From contig OV884011.1 in the NCBI GenBank assembly GCA_930367205.1, positions 114,883,866-114,947,865 on the forward strand: DNA of 64,000 bases. Direction: 5' to 3'. Origin of the DNA: Acanthosoma haemorrhoidale. Lineage: Eukaryota > Arthropoda > Insecta > Hemiptera > Acanthosomatidae. Both the position numbers and the translations under genes were made by a program. The notes under the pieces are model-generated. The model was given only the letters and a program-made list of their open reading frames with translations, was not told where the DNA came from and made no database searches. This document shows, piece after piece, positions 51,601 through 63,979 of this stretch (position 1 is the stretch's first letter; every line of letters begins with the position of its first letter).

Positions 51601-54600
51601 AGGGTGTATATTACACTTACCTTTCTATACGCTCTGAGCAGGCATGTGGGCCTTATTTTGAAATATTTATGATGGCAATTAAAATGTTACCTTCTCAAAT
51701 GATTTTATTTTATTACTGAAGAAGGCATCACATGAACCAATAATTTCCATAATCAAGTGTAGTTATTTTATACACATTAACATTTAGCTAGAAAAAATAG
51801 CTATAGATATTTCACTAAATAGCTATAATCTGAAAACACGATCAAATAATTAAACTTCTATCCTATTTACATCTACTCTCAGTTAACATTTAAAAAAATT
51901 AGCAAATTAGACGTTTATGGCATCGTTACGGCCAATTATTGTTTTAGCAAGCTTAGTTTTTAGACGAGATTTATTGTTCAGGAGGAGTTGGGTCTCCCAT
52001 CATTGGAGAGTATTCTTCATTATTGTTTAAATTATCAAAGGAGGAAAAATAGAACTCTACCTCAAAACATTCTATTTTTTTTTATTTCAGCGAACAAAGC
52101 TGCAACTATGTAAGATGGGTAAGCCTTTGTGGGAGCGTCTTCGTGTCCTTCTGAATCAGTCACTGTGTGCTGGTTACTTTATTTAAATAAAACGTGTTCT
52201 TTAAAGACTACTTTAAGTTTTCTAAAGTGTTCTAAATGTTGGCATTCAACTGTATGTATGTTCAACGTATAAATTATAACGCAATAAAACTATTTTCATA
52301 TTCGAACGCCCATCGTCAACTTCCAAGTTCACTACCCATCCCCCAACAGAATTACAGTGAATATGCATAGACAAAAAGTTATTTTAATCAATTATTTTCA
52401 AAATTTACTCCTAAGATTATCTCTTACAAACTAACGTTACATGCCCGGGTACGTTGCTGGGTATTTATATACCATAATATTCTATTAGAGAGGAAAAGGA
52501 ATAATTTATATATTGTATCATCGAAGTCATTTTTATTTCACAGAAATTACGAGCATAAGTAAACAATAAAAATGATCTTTTAAAATTTAGTATAATATTA
52601 TCATAACTCAAAATTGGACTATAAAGAACATTTTCAGTCTCACCTCCGAGAGCAAAAATAAATTAGCTCTTGGGTAAACCCACCCTTGAGCAAGCAACGT
52701 AGTGGGGGAAACGCGATGATCTCAAATCCACTTCGCAGTACTTAATAGACTTCCCCTGTGACTTGTTGACTCGAGAATTTAAATTAACTAGAACTTCATA
52801 TTTCTTAAAGGCGTGTATCTTTCGTTCAACAATTGACGTTTTGGTTTACATGACAAACAGTAGTTAGTACTGTTTGGAAGAATTAAGTCGAATTGGTGAC
52901 TGGGCTCAGATAAAGACCTTGGAACCTCAGGCTCATGGTTTAGCGAGCTCCCAAACCGTTCCATGGCTATTACATATTAATGAACCACTATCAAATCCCT
53001 TTCCTCCAACATGAAATCCTGTTGCATTTATATTGAAAATTTACCAGAGCATTCAATCATATCGGCACAAAGATTTTTGTATCTTCTCAATATACAACAC
53101 GTTTGATAATAATGTTTCTATGTCACAGAAAATCTGTTAGATTGAAAATATCTTATTTAAGTATTATTTGTATTTCTTTCTTTTTTTTTGTCAGTTTCAT
53201 ATTTTTGCATGTTTATATGACCGGTGCTTTCTATGAAATTTATAATTTATATAATAACAGAGAGCACAGAACCATTACATCTTACCAATAAACGTTTCAT
53301 ACACTTAAACCCCCACTGCCGTGGACCTTCAGAAGAATAAACCTAGACTACGATTTAAAGTTGAACGAGGCACAATAATGTATACAAAAGGAAGCTTTAA
53401 ATCGCCTCATATTTAAAAATCTGATAAATTTACAACACTGTTGAATATTAAATACACAAAATAATCAAGCAATTTAGGTTGAATTAAATTTGAGATATTA
53501 ATACGAGCATATTTTCGTCTAAAGCAGCCGATTTAATTGTAGATAACTTACGCTGACTTTGGGCTAGCAACTGAGAAATCGTTCAGAAGCTAGTTTAGCC
53601 TACAAATAATTTTAAGCAATAGAACGAAAACAGATTAAAATTAACAGAACATAATAAAATATTATAAATTAGTTAATCAATATAAACTAATTAAAAAGTC
53701 ACTTGCTCGATTGTTATAATGGGTAATTAAAAATTAAAATAAAGATGATGTATAAAGCACGTTTATTGGATGCAATTAGTTGAGAGCTCTAATTATAGAA
53801 TAATCTGGTTTATAAGGGTAATAAAAGATAATTACTTACAAAGCGAATGCTCTCTATTCTCTATTTTCTCACCAATATAATAACTCACAGTTTGAAAAAA
53901 ACTAACAAGAATATGAAATATTAGTTTTAATTTGCTTTGTTGTGTAAGCTAGCTCATGATATACATATTATTGTAAGCAGTAAAATACGTATTTACTACT
54001 GATAAGCAATTAATTACCCGGGAAAAGGATAGGAAGGCTATTAATAATAAACAAATTAAACTTTTTAAAAATATTATTATAAAACTACCGAAGTTGAGAC
54101 AGTCAGTAAATATGCTCGCGATCTTTCTATTGGTTTTCCAGACAGATTTCCTATTTTTTTTTATTCAAATTGCCTCTCATTTTCCCTTAAAAAGCTGAGT
54201 TAACTCAGAACGAACATTTCGGAGAAAAAATGGTGTGAGAAAGTGATATTGGTAAGGCTGAGAATGTTTCCTGCGGCTAACCCCCACGGACACCTGATGC
54301 GATCATTGGAACCTTCACAGTATGTGCCCACTGCAACATGACACTAAAAGACCAATACGTTCTCACACAGCTCAAGAATAACAAGCAAATCATTTACAGC
54401 AAGAATTTACGCAATTATCTCCGATATGACACAAAGCTGTTGTTTTTGTTGTCTAATCCAGTTAATGTAATTTTTTTTTTTTAAATAACCTTCTGTGCAG
54501 ATGTGGAATAAATAAATACATTTTTAGAGCTTCTTTGTTTTTTTTCGGGTGATTTCTAGTCCCCTGATCGATCCTGAGACAAAAATAATATTTTTCTTTC

Positions 54601-54894
54601 ATATTGTGTAAGGTGTCCAATAAAATCAATAAAATACGAAGCATTCCTAGTTAATAACATGTAATTTGAATATTACCTTTTAAAACTCGTTACTAAAAGT
54701 CAATAAATTATTGTTCACGATAAACTCATCTTGTGTTTGACGCAGAGGCGTGATATTTTGCATAGTATGTAGTAAGCTACCCCATGAAAAATGAAATGAA
54801 GCATCATCGAATTGAGAAACTGTTGCCTTTAAATGAAATAGGACGGAATGATCAAACGGGTGGGTGGGCGTTAGAGGGGGGGAAAGGATATAGT

Positions 54895-55210
54895 TTATTT
54901 AACGTAAAAACGTGGGAATAAATACATTTTTCTGTCACAACTGGGTGCATAATGCATTAGCATAGGTCCGGGTGAGTTCACGTCTATGAGCAATCTAATA
55001 ATTATCGAGGAAATTGGTGAGCATTCCAGAACGGTTAGTTTTCCTACAGGAGGCATATTGGGAATTCCTTTCGAGTTTTCCGGAGGTAAACTCATCAATA
55101 ATGAATTATATAATAGCCGGATAGGTAAAATATTATCCGCGAAAATGTTATTAGAAAACCTCAAGACGACTCTGCTCGAACTTGAAAGCACGATCGTATT
55201 CACTCACTAA
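54895..55210. other. Protein-like interval open on both strands, unidentified
   Basis: The minus strand is open for 102 codons (54895-55203). The plus strand is open from 54986 to 55210, and with one in-frame TAA further back to about 54900. The plus-strand reading is hydrophilic and protein-like (for example IGPGEFTSMSNLIIIEEIGE and GIPFEFSGGK). No family is recognised. It may be a decayed transposon exon or an old coding fragment. The coding strand is uncertain; I lean to plus because of composition. Confidence 0.3.
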
Positions 55211-55688
55211 GCTAAGACAAGCCTGCGCTTATGGTCTCTCGAAAATTGGTTTAATTGAATTTGGTTAATCTCTTCGGTCGCTTGAAATCGATTTTTCATG
55301 ACAAAAAAATTCAATAAAGCTTGTAAATGATAAAAATATTATCAATATTATATAATATATATAAAAAACAAATCAATTGAAACTGTCTGTCATGTATTTT
55401 TTTTGTCAAAAATGTTTATGCTTATATTTTATATTATGTTTTTATTTCAGATAGCTTTAATAAAATGTTTAAAGAGTTACATATATTTCTAAAATAATTA
55501 CAAAATCCGGAAATTCGAAGAGGCGATAGCCTGCTTGGCAATGGAATGTAATACTTATAGCTTATTGATTTCCCATCAATAATCTCCAAGCCCAATACCT
55601 TAAGCAAAATTACTAGGGTCCCTTCGAGAAGACATTAATATTCCAATCTTGCAAAGGCGTGATTTTCTTAGTTCAAAGACGTAACAGT

Positions 55689-57022
55689 TTTTGATTGATG
55701 TGCTCCTTTATTGTGCTATAATTACAATCTGCCTTTTATAAGGCAATAAGTAATAAGATAAATGGTCTCATTCATACCATATTTACAGTTCATCATTCAC
55801 TCGCTCATTCATACAATATTTACAGACAGCCCAGAGACCTCCCAAATCCACATGCGAAGAGAAAGCGGAGTCTTGGGAAGTCCCCCACGCTCCTCCGTCA
55901 GCCGCGTCACCGGATGCTTGCCAGTGGAGGCTGACCAAGAGCGCGAGAGCCAAGACGCTCAGGACATGATTGGAGAAACTGGCCATTGCCAGGACTCCCA
56001 CTGTCACGCGCTTATAGCAGGTCACGAGGCCACTGCCGTTTCAGTCTCCGAGGAGGATTATAGGGATGAGTGGCGCAGTGCAATGACTGTGCTACAAGAT
56101 TAGGGTGGTTGGAAAGGCTGCTGTGGAATTTCATAAACTTGGAAGGGATGAGTTCTAGAATGTAGGGTATATTAAGATCGTTATGAAGGGTTTTGTTGCT
56201 GACATAATAAGGAGCATTTACTATTGTTCTCAGGACCTTTGATTGAAAGGATTGGATACGCTTGATGTTCGACTTTTTTGCTGTCGCCCATAGCTCTATT
56301 CCGTATGTCCAGATTGGTTTAAGTATAACTTGGTAGATTAGTAGTTTATTTTCTATTGAGAGATGGGATGTCCTTTGAAGTAGTCTGTACAGTTGTCCAA
56401 AGCGTCTGTTTAGTTCTTGTCTTTTTAGTCTCGTATGTGGGTTCCAGGTCAGTCGTTTGTCAAGATGGAAGCCTAAGTACCGTACTGTCTCGGATACAGG
56501 GAGACGAATAGAATTAAAATAAACTAGTGGAAAAGTCTTGCAACAAAGGGTGAAGGTAATGTGGGAGCATTTTGCTTCATTAACTTTGATCCACCATTGA
56601 TTGCACCAATACTCGATCTCGTCAAGGTGTTTTGAAGGTTATGGGATGCTATGTCGGGGTCTGGGTGGGATGACAAGACTCCAGTGTCATCTGCAAATGT
56701 GGCCAAGAAGGTATTGGGAGTAGAGTGGACATCAGCGGTGTGTAGGTTATAGAGGATAGGGCCTAGGACACTGCCCTGTTGAACTCCTGCAATTATGGGA
56801 TAGTAGTTAGAGTATTCTAAACCACAGCGGACTTGGAAGAAGCGGTTTGAAAGGTAGGACTGTAGGATTAGGAAAAGGGTCTGTGGTAGATATCTTTTGA
56901 GCTTGTAGAGCAAACCTGCGTGCCAAACCCTGTCAAAAGCTTGAGCTATATCAAGAAAGGCAGTAGTGCAATACTGTTTGGTTTCAAGGGCTGAGGAAAT
57001 GTGATCAACAACGCGAAGGCCT
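55689..57022 (-). mobile_element. 5'-truncated LINE insertion with a perfect 12-bp target duplication
   Basis: The 1334-bp insert is flanked by AGACGTAACAGT at 55677-55688 and again at 57023-57034. On the minus strand it carries the distal half of a reverse transcriptase ORF, a stop at 56012-56014, and a 3' untranslated tail ending GCACAATAAAGGAGCACATC and a short A-rich end. The intact duplication and the few coding lesions suggest it is the youngest insertion in the window. It is the reference copy for the fragments at 17952, 42118 and 46375. Confidence 0.85.
56012..57022 (-). pseudogene. LINE reverse transcriptase (C-terminal half), frameshifted
   Basis: Minus strand. Motif A reads AFLDIAQAFDRVWH (about plus 56915-56960). 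Motif B reads GVQQGSVLGPILYNL (about 56746-56790). The catalytic motif C reads FADDTG (about 56683-56700). Downstream, after a frame change near 56624-56632 that looks like a one-base deletion, the thumb region and a long C-terminal stretch continue, including VRYLGFHLDKRLTW-type sequence, to the stop at 56012-56014. This arrangement fits the Jockey/CR1 groups. The N-terminal endonuclease and the first part of the polymerase are missing because of 5' truncation. It cannot make a functional enzyme. Confidence 0.8.
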
Positions 57023-58870
57023 AGACGTAACAGTAACTACTTTCATACAAACATAAGTAAATGTATTTGTTGTATATATTTATAATGTAGATTTACTTTA
57101 TTTTTGACTCTTAAACTAAATAAATGAATCTTAACTTTTTTTTCTATACATTTCTGTAAATAAATTTATTTGGATTGTTCTCATTGTTTTACTTTTTTTG
57201 TTTCTTATTTCATACATTATCATAAGATTGTACTTTAATTAATTTTGACTATACTCGAGTTTTTTAAGAGAGTCGTCGTGCTAAATACTTTACCGAACTG
57301 TTTACAAAAATAGATTAAAAAAAAAATCATAGAAACAAACGTTTACGTTAGAATTCATCGAAACTGAAAAAATAATAGTCAAATGTTATAAGTTTCAATC
57401 ATATTTGCAACTTTATTACTTTTCATAAATTTGTCCAACAGACATAAGTATATATAATATGGATTTGCTGTATCTTCCCTTTTCAGCTATTGATTTATAA
57501 GGTCAATATGTTGCTATCTTACTTTCAAATGCAACTGGAACCTATCAAAGAATTTTTTTTTTTTTTTAGAAAAAAGATGAATTTTGTTTGATACCTTGCA
57601 TTATAAGAACCAATGGTCATTATTAAATCCGCAAAATCCCTTTTGCCTTTAGACATCCCTCTTCCAAACGACACCTTGTTCATTTTAAAATACGTTTATA
57701 AAAAACAAAAATCATATAGATTGAAATCTTCCTCAATAAGTTAATTATAAATGAGAACGTAATGAGAAAGTCTAGTTATTCTTGTAAAGTATCAAAAAGC
57801 TATCAAGTTTATTAAGTTTCTTATCCGGGATCATTGAAATAAGTTGAAAACGCAGTCTAGTCCAAATATATTAGGATATGTATTAGTATTTCACAAAATC
57901 ACAACCATGTAAACAAGGTCCACCATATTGAAGTTATTCACAAGTGAAAAACTAAACCATAGTGAGTCACCGAGCTGGGGAAAAAACAAATAGTGCCAAC
58001 CTAAAAGTCGCTAAAAGTTATAACATGATTTGAACGAGTTTCCATTATTGTAGTGTACACTACTTGCAAATTGTTTAAATGAAAACTACAGAATCGTAGT
58101 TGAATAGTATGCTAGATGAAAAGGTGAATGGAAAGTATCATTGCGCCATGGAGTATCTGTGGCTTGCCGCACTTATGAATTTCTCCATGCTGTTGTACGA
58201 ACAGATTCATAGAAAATGTATCTCGGTCAGTCAATCAAACATCGTCTTTCGACCGACTGAGTTCTACGATAGCGGACTTAAAACCTATTAATCGAGCTGA
58301 CATTTTTAAGATGTATTCAAACACTCCCTGGGTAACGCTGCAATTGCTACGCTGAAAATATTAGTAAAATAAAGTTGTACAAGTACTTGTGTGAAAATGT
58401 AGAAAACGTCGACTCCGTATCTATTAATGGACTTCCTCCTCTCTCACTTGCAAGCTTTCTCGAATCGCTACTTTTACGATTTTGTGTTCCAATTTTTCCC
58501 CAGGCACGTTGTAACGCAAGAATGTTTCCCTGAAGATTAAGTTTTGTGATACAATTATAGAAATCGCGTGTTCATGTCATTCCGACCGATTTCGATAGGT
58601 TTTTTTTAATTCAATTTTTGAGAAGCAAAATCGGCAATTTTCAATGACCGAAATGGTCTTTATTAGTATTTTTGTCCAAGTCATTTTTATAAACCGATAG
58701 TGGGATTTCTGAAGTATCCCTTGATTTTGTTTCTTCGTATAATATGTTCTTCATATAATAATAATTTGCGTTCTTTATTGCTATATATACACACATATAT
58801 AAGTTAACCAGTGTTAGAAGTATTAACAGATTATTATTGTAAACAACAACTAAGAGCCGGAAGTTAAGTT

Positions 58871-58891
58871 ATATATATATATATATATACC
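58871..58891. repeat. AT microsatellite
   Basis: The sequence is an (AT)n run of about ten units. It is simple sequence only. Confidence 0.75.
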
Positions 58892-60289
58892 TATTGAAAA
58901 ATAGTTTACCAATTCGATATAAATACAGCTACAACAATGGATTAATAAAAATTAAAAAGATAATGTCTTTCACAGGCGTTTTGTTATACATTATTTTCCA
59001 CTCTTATCATTTATTAAATTAAGTGTTATTGTATTTTTTGATTGTTCTAAATTGGAGTCCTGGTGATGCCTGAAAAGAGGATGTTGTATCAATGAAAATA
59101 TGTATTGTGGGAAACTTCTAGTTTTTTTTAAATTATTTCTTACATATGTACATAAATGCCAAAAGTACCAAGTGTCTCTGTTTCGTGTACTGCTACTCCA
59201 GATAATTATTATATATATATATTTATGAAAATTCAATTCAACTCATAATTTGTCTTAAAAAAATCAATTAGTTTATCATAGACTTAATTTTATTCGGTCG
59301 TGAGAAGTAATATTTTCATAATGAAACATTAAAGCATTGATTGCCTTTTTTCCATTACATCCTGTTATTAAGGCTTCATTGAACAGAATGTATGCTAAAA
59401 AAAAAACATACACAATAGATAGATAATTACAGCAAGTAACAGTAGCAAGTAAGACAACCTTTTTAACTGTTTCACACTTTAGTAACATGTGTAAACAATG
59501 TTAACATTATTACATATCAGCTGATAATTGATAATGAGTTTATAACTTATGACTAACCACTGTAACTAATTGATATGGTTAAGTAAAATTTCAATGGGTG
59601 TTCCATACTTGCCCCAGTTGGTGCTGGGCGTTATTACTAAATGTAAAGGAGGAAATAATTGTGGGACAAACGGTATCCCAACAATGGTGAGTACATACAT
59701 AGAAGTAGGTGGTTTCACATGGTCCACAGCCAGCGATGGGAACAGGGTTCGCCTCTAAAACGCACATTCAGGATCTTTTTGCCGTTACATCCTCTAGGAG
59801 GAAAACCCCCGTGGACCGTTGTACCTGTTCATATTGCATTAGGGCAAACAAATAACTACCAAGGCCGCGACCAATACGGCGATTTACAAGGATTGTTTTA
59901 AGAAATATGACAAAACTCTTGAATAAACGATAGGCGTTCAGTTTTGTCTGACAGCAATTAAAAGTATTTATAATAGTGAACACTCGTGGTACAAATTTTA
60001 CCCCACAGATACAAGTTGAATATAGTCAATTTTCATTAATGTAATTTTTATTATAGCGCTCGGTCATAAGAATAAGAGACATTAAGAAGCGTTCGCACCA
60101 CATTAGAATCTATAGCTCTGTCAATTATTTATAAAAAGGTAACACTAAGTGTATCATATTTTAATTCATGGTATTAGTATGGCTTATATACCATGTACTG
60201 TATATGTTGCAAATATATCTATGCCCATATAAATACCTTTTATTTCAGTCTCTGTACATATGGTACATTAGTATTCACTAGAAAAATTT

Positions 60290-60960
60290 GAAAAAAATTA
60301 CGTCATAAGCAGCACGAGAAATTTTTACATGAAAATGTTGTACTGATTGAGATGATTCAGGAAAAATCTCACCAGACAAATTTTTTGGTTATTTACCACT
60401 TCCAGACAGAAAATATTTAAAATTGTTAGCTGAAATTGCGACATAAGCGGCAACCTTGTGAAATAGTTTATTTCACTGTTGAGACTACCCTGAAGAGTCG
60501 TCCATAAAATTGTGAAAATTTGTCTTCGAGAGTTAGATAAATTTAAAATATTTTGTAGAAATTACGTCATTAGTTAAAGCAAGCATACGAAATGGCTTAA
60601 TTCAATCTTAAGACTGACCTGAACATATTTCCCTGGAAATGGACACAATATGTTCGTGGGTTTGATCAACCAAAGAAATTCAAAAGTTTAATATATTTAA
60701 AAAATAGCTTTGAGCAGTACGAGTGACTTTCGCATCAAAATGAACTTCTGATGATGATTCAGAAAAATATATATCTGTTTACTTACCTCTTCCAAATATA
60801 AATATTCAAAAAAATTACCAAAAATGAAATCATAAACAACTGGCTCTTGAAATGTTTTTTTTTTTTTATTTTAGAATCAATCTAAACCAAATGACATAAA
60901 GTTATCAAAAACTATAAATTTGAAATATTAATACAAAATCTATTTCATACATTGTGGTCG
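60290..60960. repeat. Degenerate tandem array, about 130-bp unit, about five copies
   Basis: A landmark of the form TTACGTCATAAGC.GCACGAG..AAAT recurs at about 60298, 60436, 60562, 60705 and 60824 (spacing 138, 126, 143 and 119). Each is followed by a similar order of blocks: an A-rich bridge, a TGA-rich segment, a TTTACCACTTCCA-type segment, then AAATATTTAAAA. The copies are strongly diverged, which suggests an old satellite-like array or a repetitive transposon interior. No open frame spans it. Confidence 0.5.
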
Positions 60961-61439
60961 TAGGAACGTATCTCACAGACGATGTTAACCGCCACAGATA
61001 TTTCTGAAAATCCTAAAAATTATCTCATACTCGCCACAAAGCACTCTTATATCAAAATGTTGTAGGTTGAGGGATTTGATTTAAAAAAAACTTGCTACGT
61101 GTACAAACAATTTATTTTAATATAGCTTCTTCTGTCTTATTTGTTGTCTTCATAATCCTCAAAGTGTTCACGTATGTTATCCGGGAATTGTGGAACGACA
61201 AACCAAGCGAGAAAGTAGACCCTATCCTTAAGTTCCCATTATCTTGAAGTTTCAGGAGTCGTACTATTTGGAATCGGATTTTTCGGATGGAAATGGGTCC
61301 AGATATAGTTTGCATAATTGCACTTAAATAACCGAATGGGATTGGACTATAACCAAGAAGAAGTAGACGCCACAAAACATTTTATTAATAGCTTGGGAGA
61401 AATTCGCTACTTACATAAAACGATTAAACATGTTATTAT

Positions 61440-61515
61440 AGACAACATTCTCAGCCCTGATGATGCATGAACAGGCAAAACGTTGACTGTTTAATGATAT
61501 ATTGTTAATAAAAGA
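61440..61515 (+). other. Retroelement-tail-like hairpin segment
   Basis: CCCTGATGATGCATGAACAG is followed by GCAAAACGTTGAC and then AATAAAAG. This pattern (CTGATGA, short stem, AAACG, polyadenylation signal) is common in 3' ends of some LINEs and in Penelope-like elements, some of which encode hammerhead ribozymes. The core here departs from the hammerhead consensus, so only a relic is suggested. Confidence 0.25.
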
Positions 61516-62160
61516 ATGTTTTAAGAGACCAAAGCTTGATGAAAAACTACATATACACATAAATAAATGTCTCTTTTAAGTATCAATATCTTGGAAACAA
61601 TTAAGAGCTATAGCTAGGATTAATAAGTAATAAATGCAGACACTCCTCCTTCAGAGCAATCAGTGATTAAAACAACATATTGTTAGATTACACACGGGCT
61701 TGGAGAATTCCACAGCTCACCATCAAGAACCTAGTAGAGTATAGTAGTAGAGGCCTCTGATTCTCGGAACTACTAGTTCTAACCAGTTGAGAACCGGAAA
61801 GAGTGGCTTAAGGGCTTGTCTTCAAATCCTACAGTGTCATTAAATATTCTCGAGACGGCTTGCGTTTCCTCTGAATCTTGGCTCACCTCCAACTTCAAAC
61901 CATTTCATAATTTAGATCCCGATTAAATCGAATGACACCGAGTAATGTTGAAAATGTATTTTTTCAGATTTTTGAAAAGTGTGCTCATCAGTTCACATCC
62001 ATCCGTAATTTTTTAATTGTAAATTGTGGGGTCCAGATGATTAGAAATGGAACATGTATTTTATGTAAATTTTATTTCGATCTATTCAACATCAGACTGC
62101 AAATAAAATAATAATTTTAAAATTATGAACTAAAAGTAATTTACATATTGCAATTTTCAG

Positions 62161-62298
62161 ATGAATGCACGGAACATAGAGAAGAATGGAAAGATGAGCC
62201 TTCTACTCCAAAAGTTGAAGACGGGACGACACAAACCACTCCAACAAATGAAGAGGAAGATGAGATTGCTAATAATGAATCAGCGTTACATTCCCAAG
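62161..62298 (+). CDS. 46-codon exon of the acidic-protein gene
   Basis: The acceptor AATTTTCAG ends at 62160 and the donor CAAG|GTATAT follows 62298. The length of 138 bp is a multiple of three and both ends are phase 1. Joined to the G at 7039 (or 6865), it reads D-ECTEHREEWKDEP and later VEDGTTQTTPTNEEEDEIAN without a stop. The TQT core at 62229-62237 is a second LC8-type docking motif. The composition (Glu, Asp, Thr, Asn) matches the large exon, which supports membership of the same gene. No domain is recognised. Confidence 0.75.
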
Positions 62299-63979
62299 GT
62301 ATATTTTTATCAATGTTATAATCTATATTAGTACATAATTTTTAACGTACACTCATGTTAGCGCGAAACAGAGCCATGCATACGAGTGATTTTCATCCTT
62401 TTTTTTTTTAATTTTATTTGAGATAATTTTTATTTATTCAACACCCTTAATTTACCCTAATGTAAACCCTATTGCAGCAGCTGTTTCAAATAAATCCTCT
62501 GCCCTTGTTTAATCTGAAATTTATTGCAATTGGGCTGAAAAAACCTATTCAGAGATTTTGAATCCAATCACTACTTCTAGTCATAAGAAATTAATAAAAA
62601 AAGAAAGCTTATGATGTTTGCTTCTTGTAACTTTGGACAGAGCTGCCGGTGGTGTACGCATGAGGGAAGTATCAGGGAGATAACCGCCCCCCCCCCCAAA
62701 TTTAGGAAAACATCTGTTTGTATAACCACCAATATAAGGCTTCTATTTATTTGTTTATTTTTTATTATCCCTCCCAATATCCTGTATTGCAGAAGAAACT
62801 CCCATTTACGCGCATTGCAGGGCCAAACGTTTTTATTTGATAGGTGTAGGAAGAATTTAAATCTAAACATCAGATGGCAGCACATTTGGGCCTAAATTTA
62901 CCTCTGGTATAATTCAATCACTAATAAAGTGAACAATTTTTTTTTTTTTTCCATAACTCCTTTAAATTTACAGATAATAAAGTGAACACTATTTTGAAAA
63001 CGAATTTTTATACCAAAAAAATGACTTAAATTTGATAAGTGTAAAGATTTTTAATTTTTGATCCAATTTTCATGTTTTTCCTAACAAAACTTACCGCCAA
63101 TTTGTTTACTTAGGGTTGACATTCTGAAGCCACTACCGTTTTCAAATTTCAAATACAGTAAATAGATCCCTTGTAATACTTTAAGCAGTACATTCATTAA
63201 CTGCCTTCTTCTTATTAAATCCCCCTCTATTATTCCTTATTAATTTATTTTATCCTTATTAATCAATTCTGCGTGTGCCAGAATCATTTCTGCCGTAAAT
63301 GGAAATTTTTCAATAATTTAGTGATTTGAAAGAAACTGAACTTTACCATTATAATGAGTTCGTGCTAAGCGTGGTATGTTGAAATTTTAAAATACTTGGC
63401 TGTATTATGAGATTTTATGGTATATTTTGTTTCATTTTGCAACAGGTACTTAGCCAAGAATTTTCAATTTTAGGTGATATAGAGTATTTGTAAATGGGGT
63501 GAAATATTTGGAAAAAAATGTAATAACCATTCTTAGTCATTTTTATTATATAATAAAAGATATTTTACACCAACTATGCTGACACATTTCGGGAGGGGGA
63601 TCTATTCCCAATCTTTCCACTGTCCTGTATATGTATTGCAATTTTTCAATGAATATTTGTGTTAATTTATTAGATATGATGAAATTAATTCATTCCTTAA
63701 TATATCACAATATACCTTCACCTCTCAATCTCCATCATCTATCAAATTTCTGCTTCCTCTTCTTGAATGAAACTTTTACTAGGAAAACCTTATAAATATC
63801 ACAACTTTTGTTCTTAAATCTGGTGGTTGGAACTGATCATTTTACCTCCCTCGTATACCTATAAGTCAGGAAACAATGCACTCCTATCTGTACCTTTGTC
63901 CCTCTATGGAATGGGATAGGCTTAAGTGTTACAGTTAATTAATTCATATTTTTAGTTAACAGATTTCTTTGTGTTTTAG
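62299..63979 (+). other. Intron of 1681 bp
   Basis: It is bounded by GT at 62299 and TTTTAG ending at 63979. It holds a run of eleven C at 62687-62697 and T-rich simple sequence at 62938-62950. Opposed open frames at 62577-62895 have no recognisable content. Confidence 0.7.

Larger units (their letters stand above)
7040..62160 (+). other. Giant intron (about 55 kb) between the large exon and the 46-codon exon
   Basis: The donor is CAG|GTAATG at 7039/7040 and the acceptor is AATTTTCAG ending at 62160. The flanking exons are phase 1 on both sides and join without a stop. The interior is AT-rich and loaded with decayed transposons on both strands, listed separately. Within it, 9000-11960, 12110-14520, 14590-17940, 18910-20420, 20850-22440, 25530-31080, 33030-38610, 40970-42110, 42200-44640, 46610-54890 and 57040-60280 hold no gene I can support, only AT-rich intronic sequence, microsatellites and short GC-richer patches. 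More cassette exons could be hidden in it, because phase-1 exons of 50-150 bp are hard to see by eye. Confidence 0.7.

Noticed and set aside
55762..56103. 113-codon plus-strand frame
   Set aside because: It is antisense to the C-terminus and 3' tail of the LINE insertion.
7040..62160. CRISPR arrays, operons or prokaryotic defence genes
   Set aside because: No regularly spaced direct repeats with unique spacers and no bacterial-type gene organisation. The DNA is eukaryotic.
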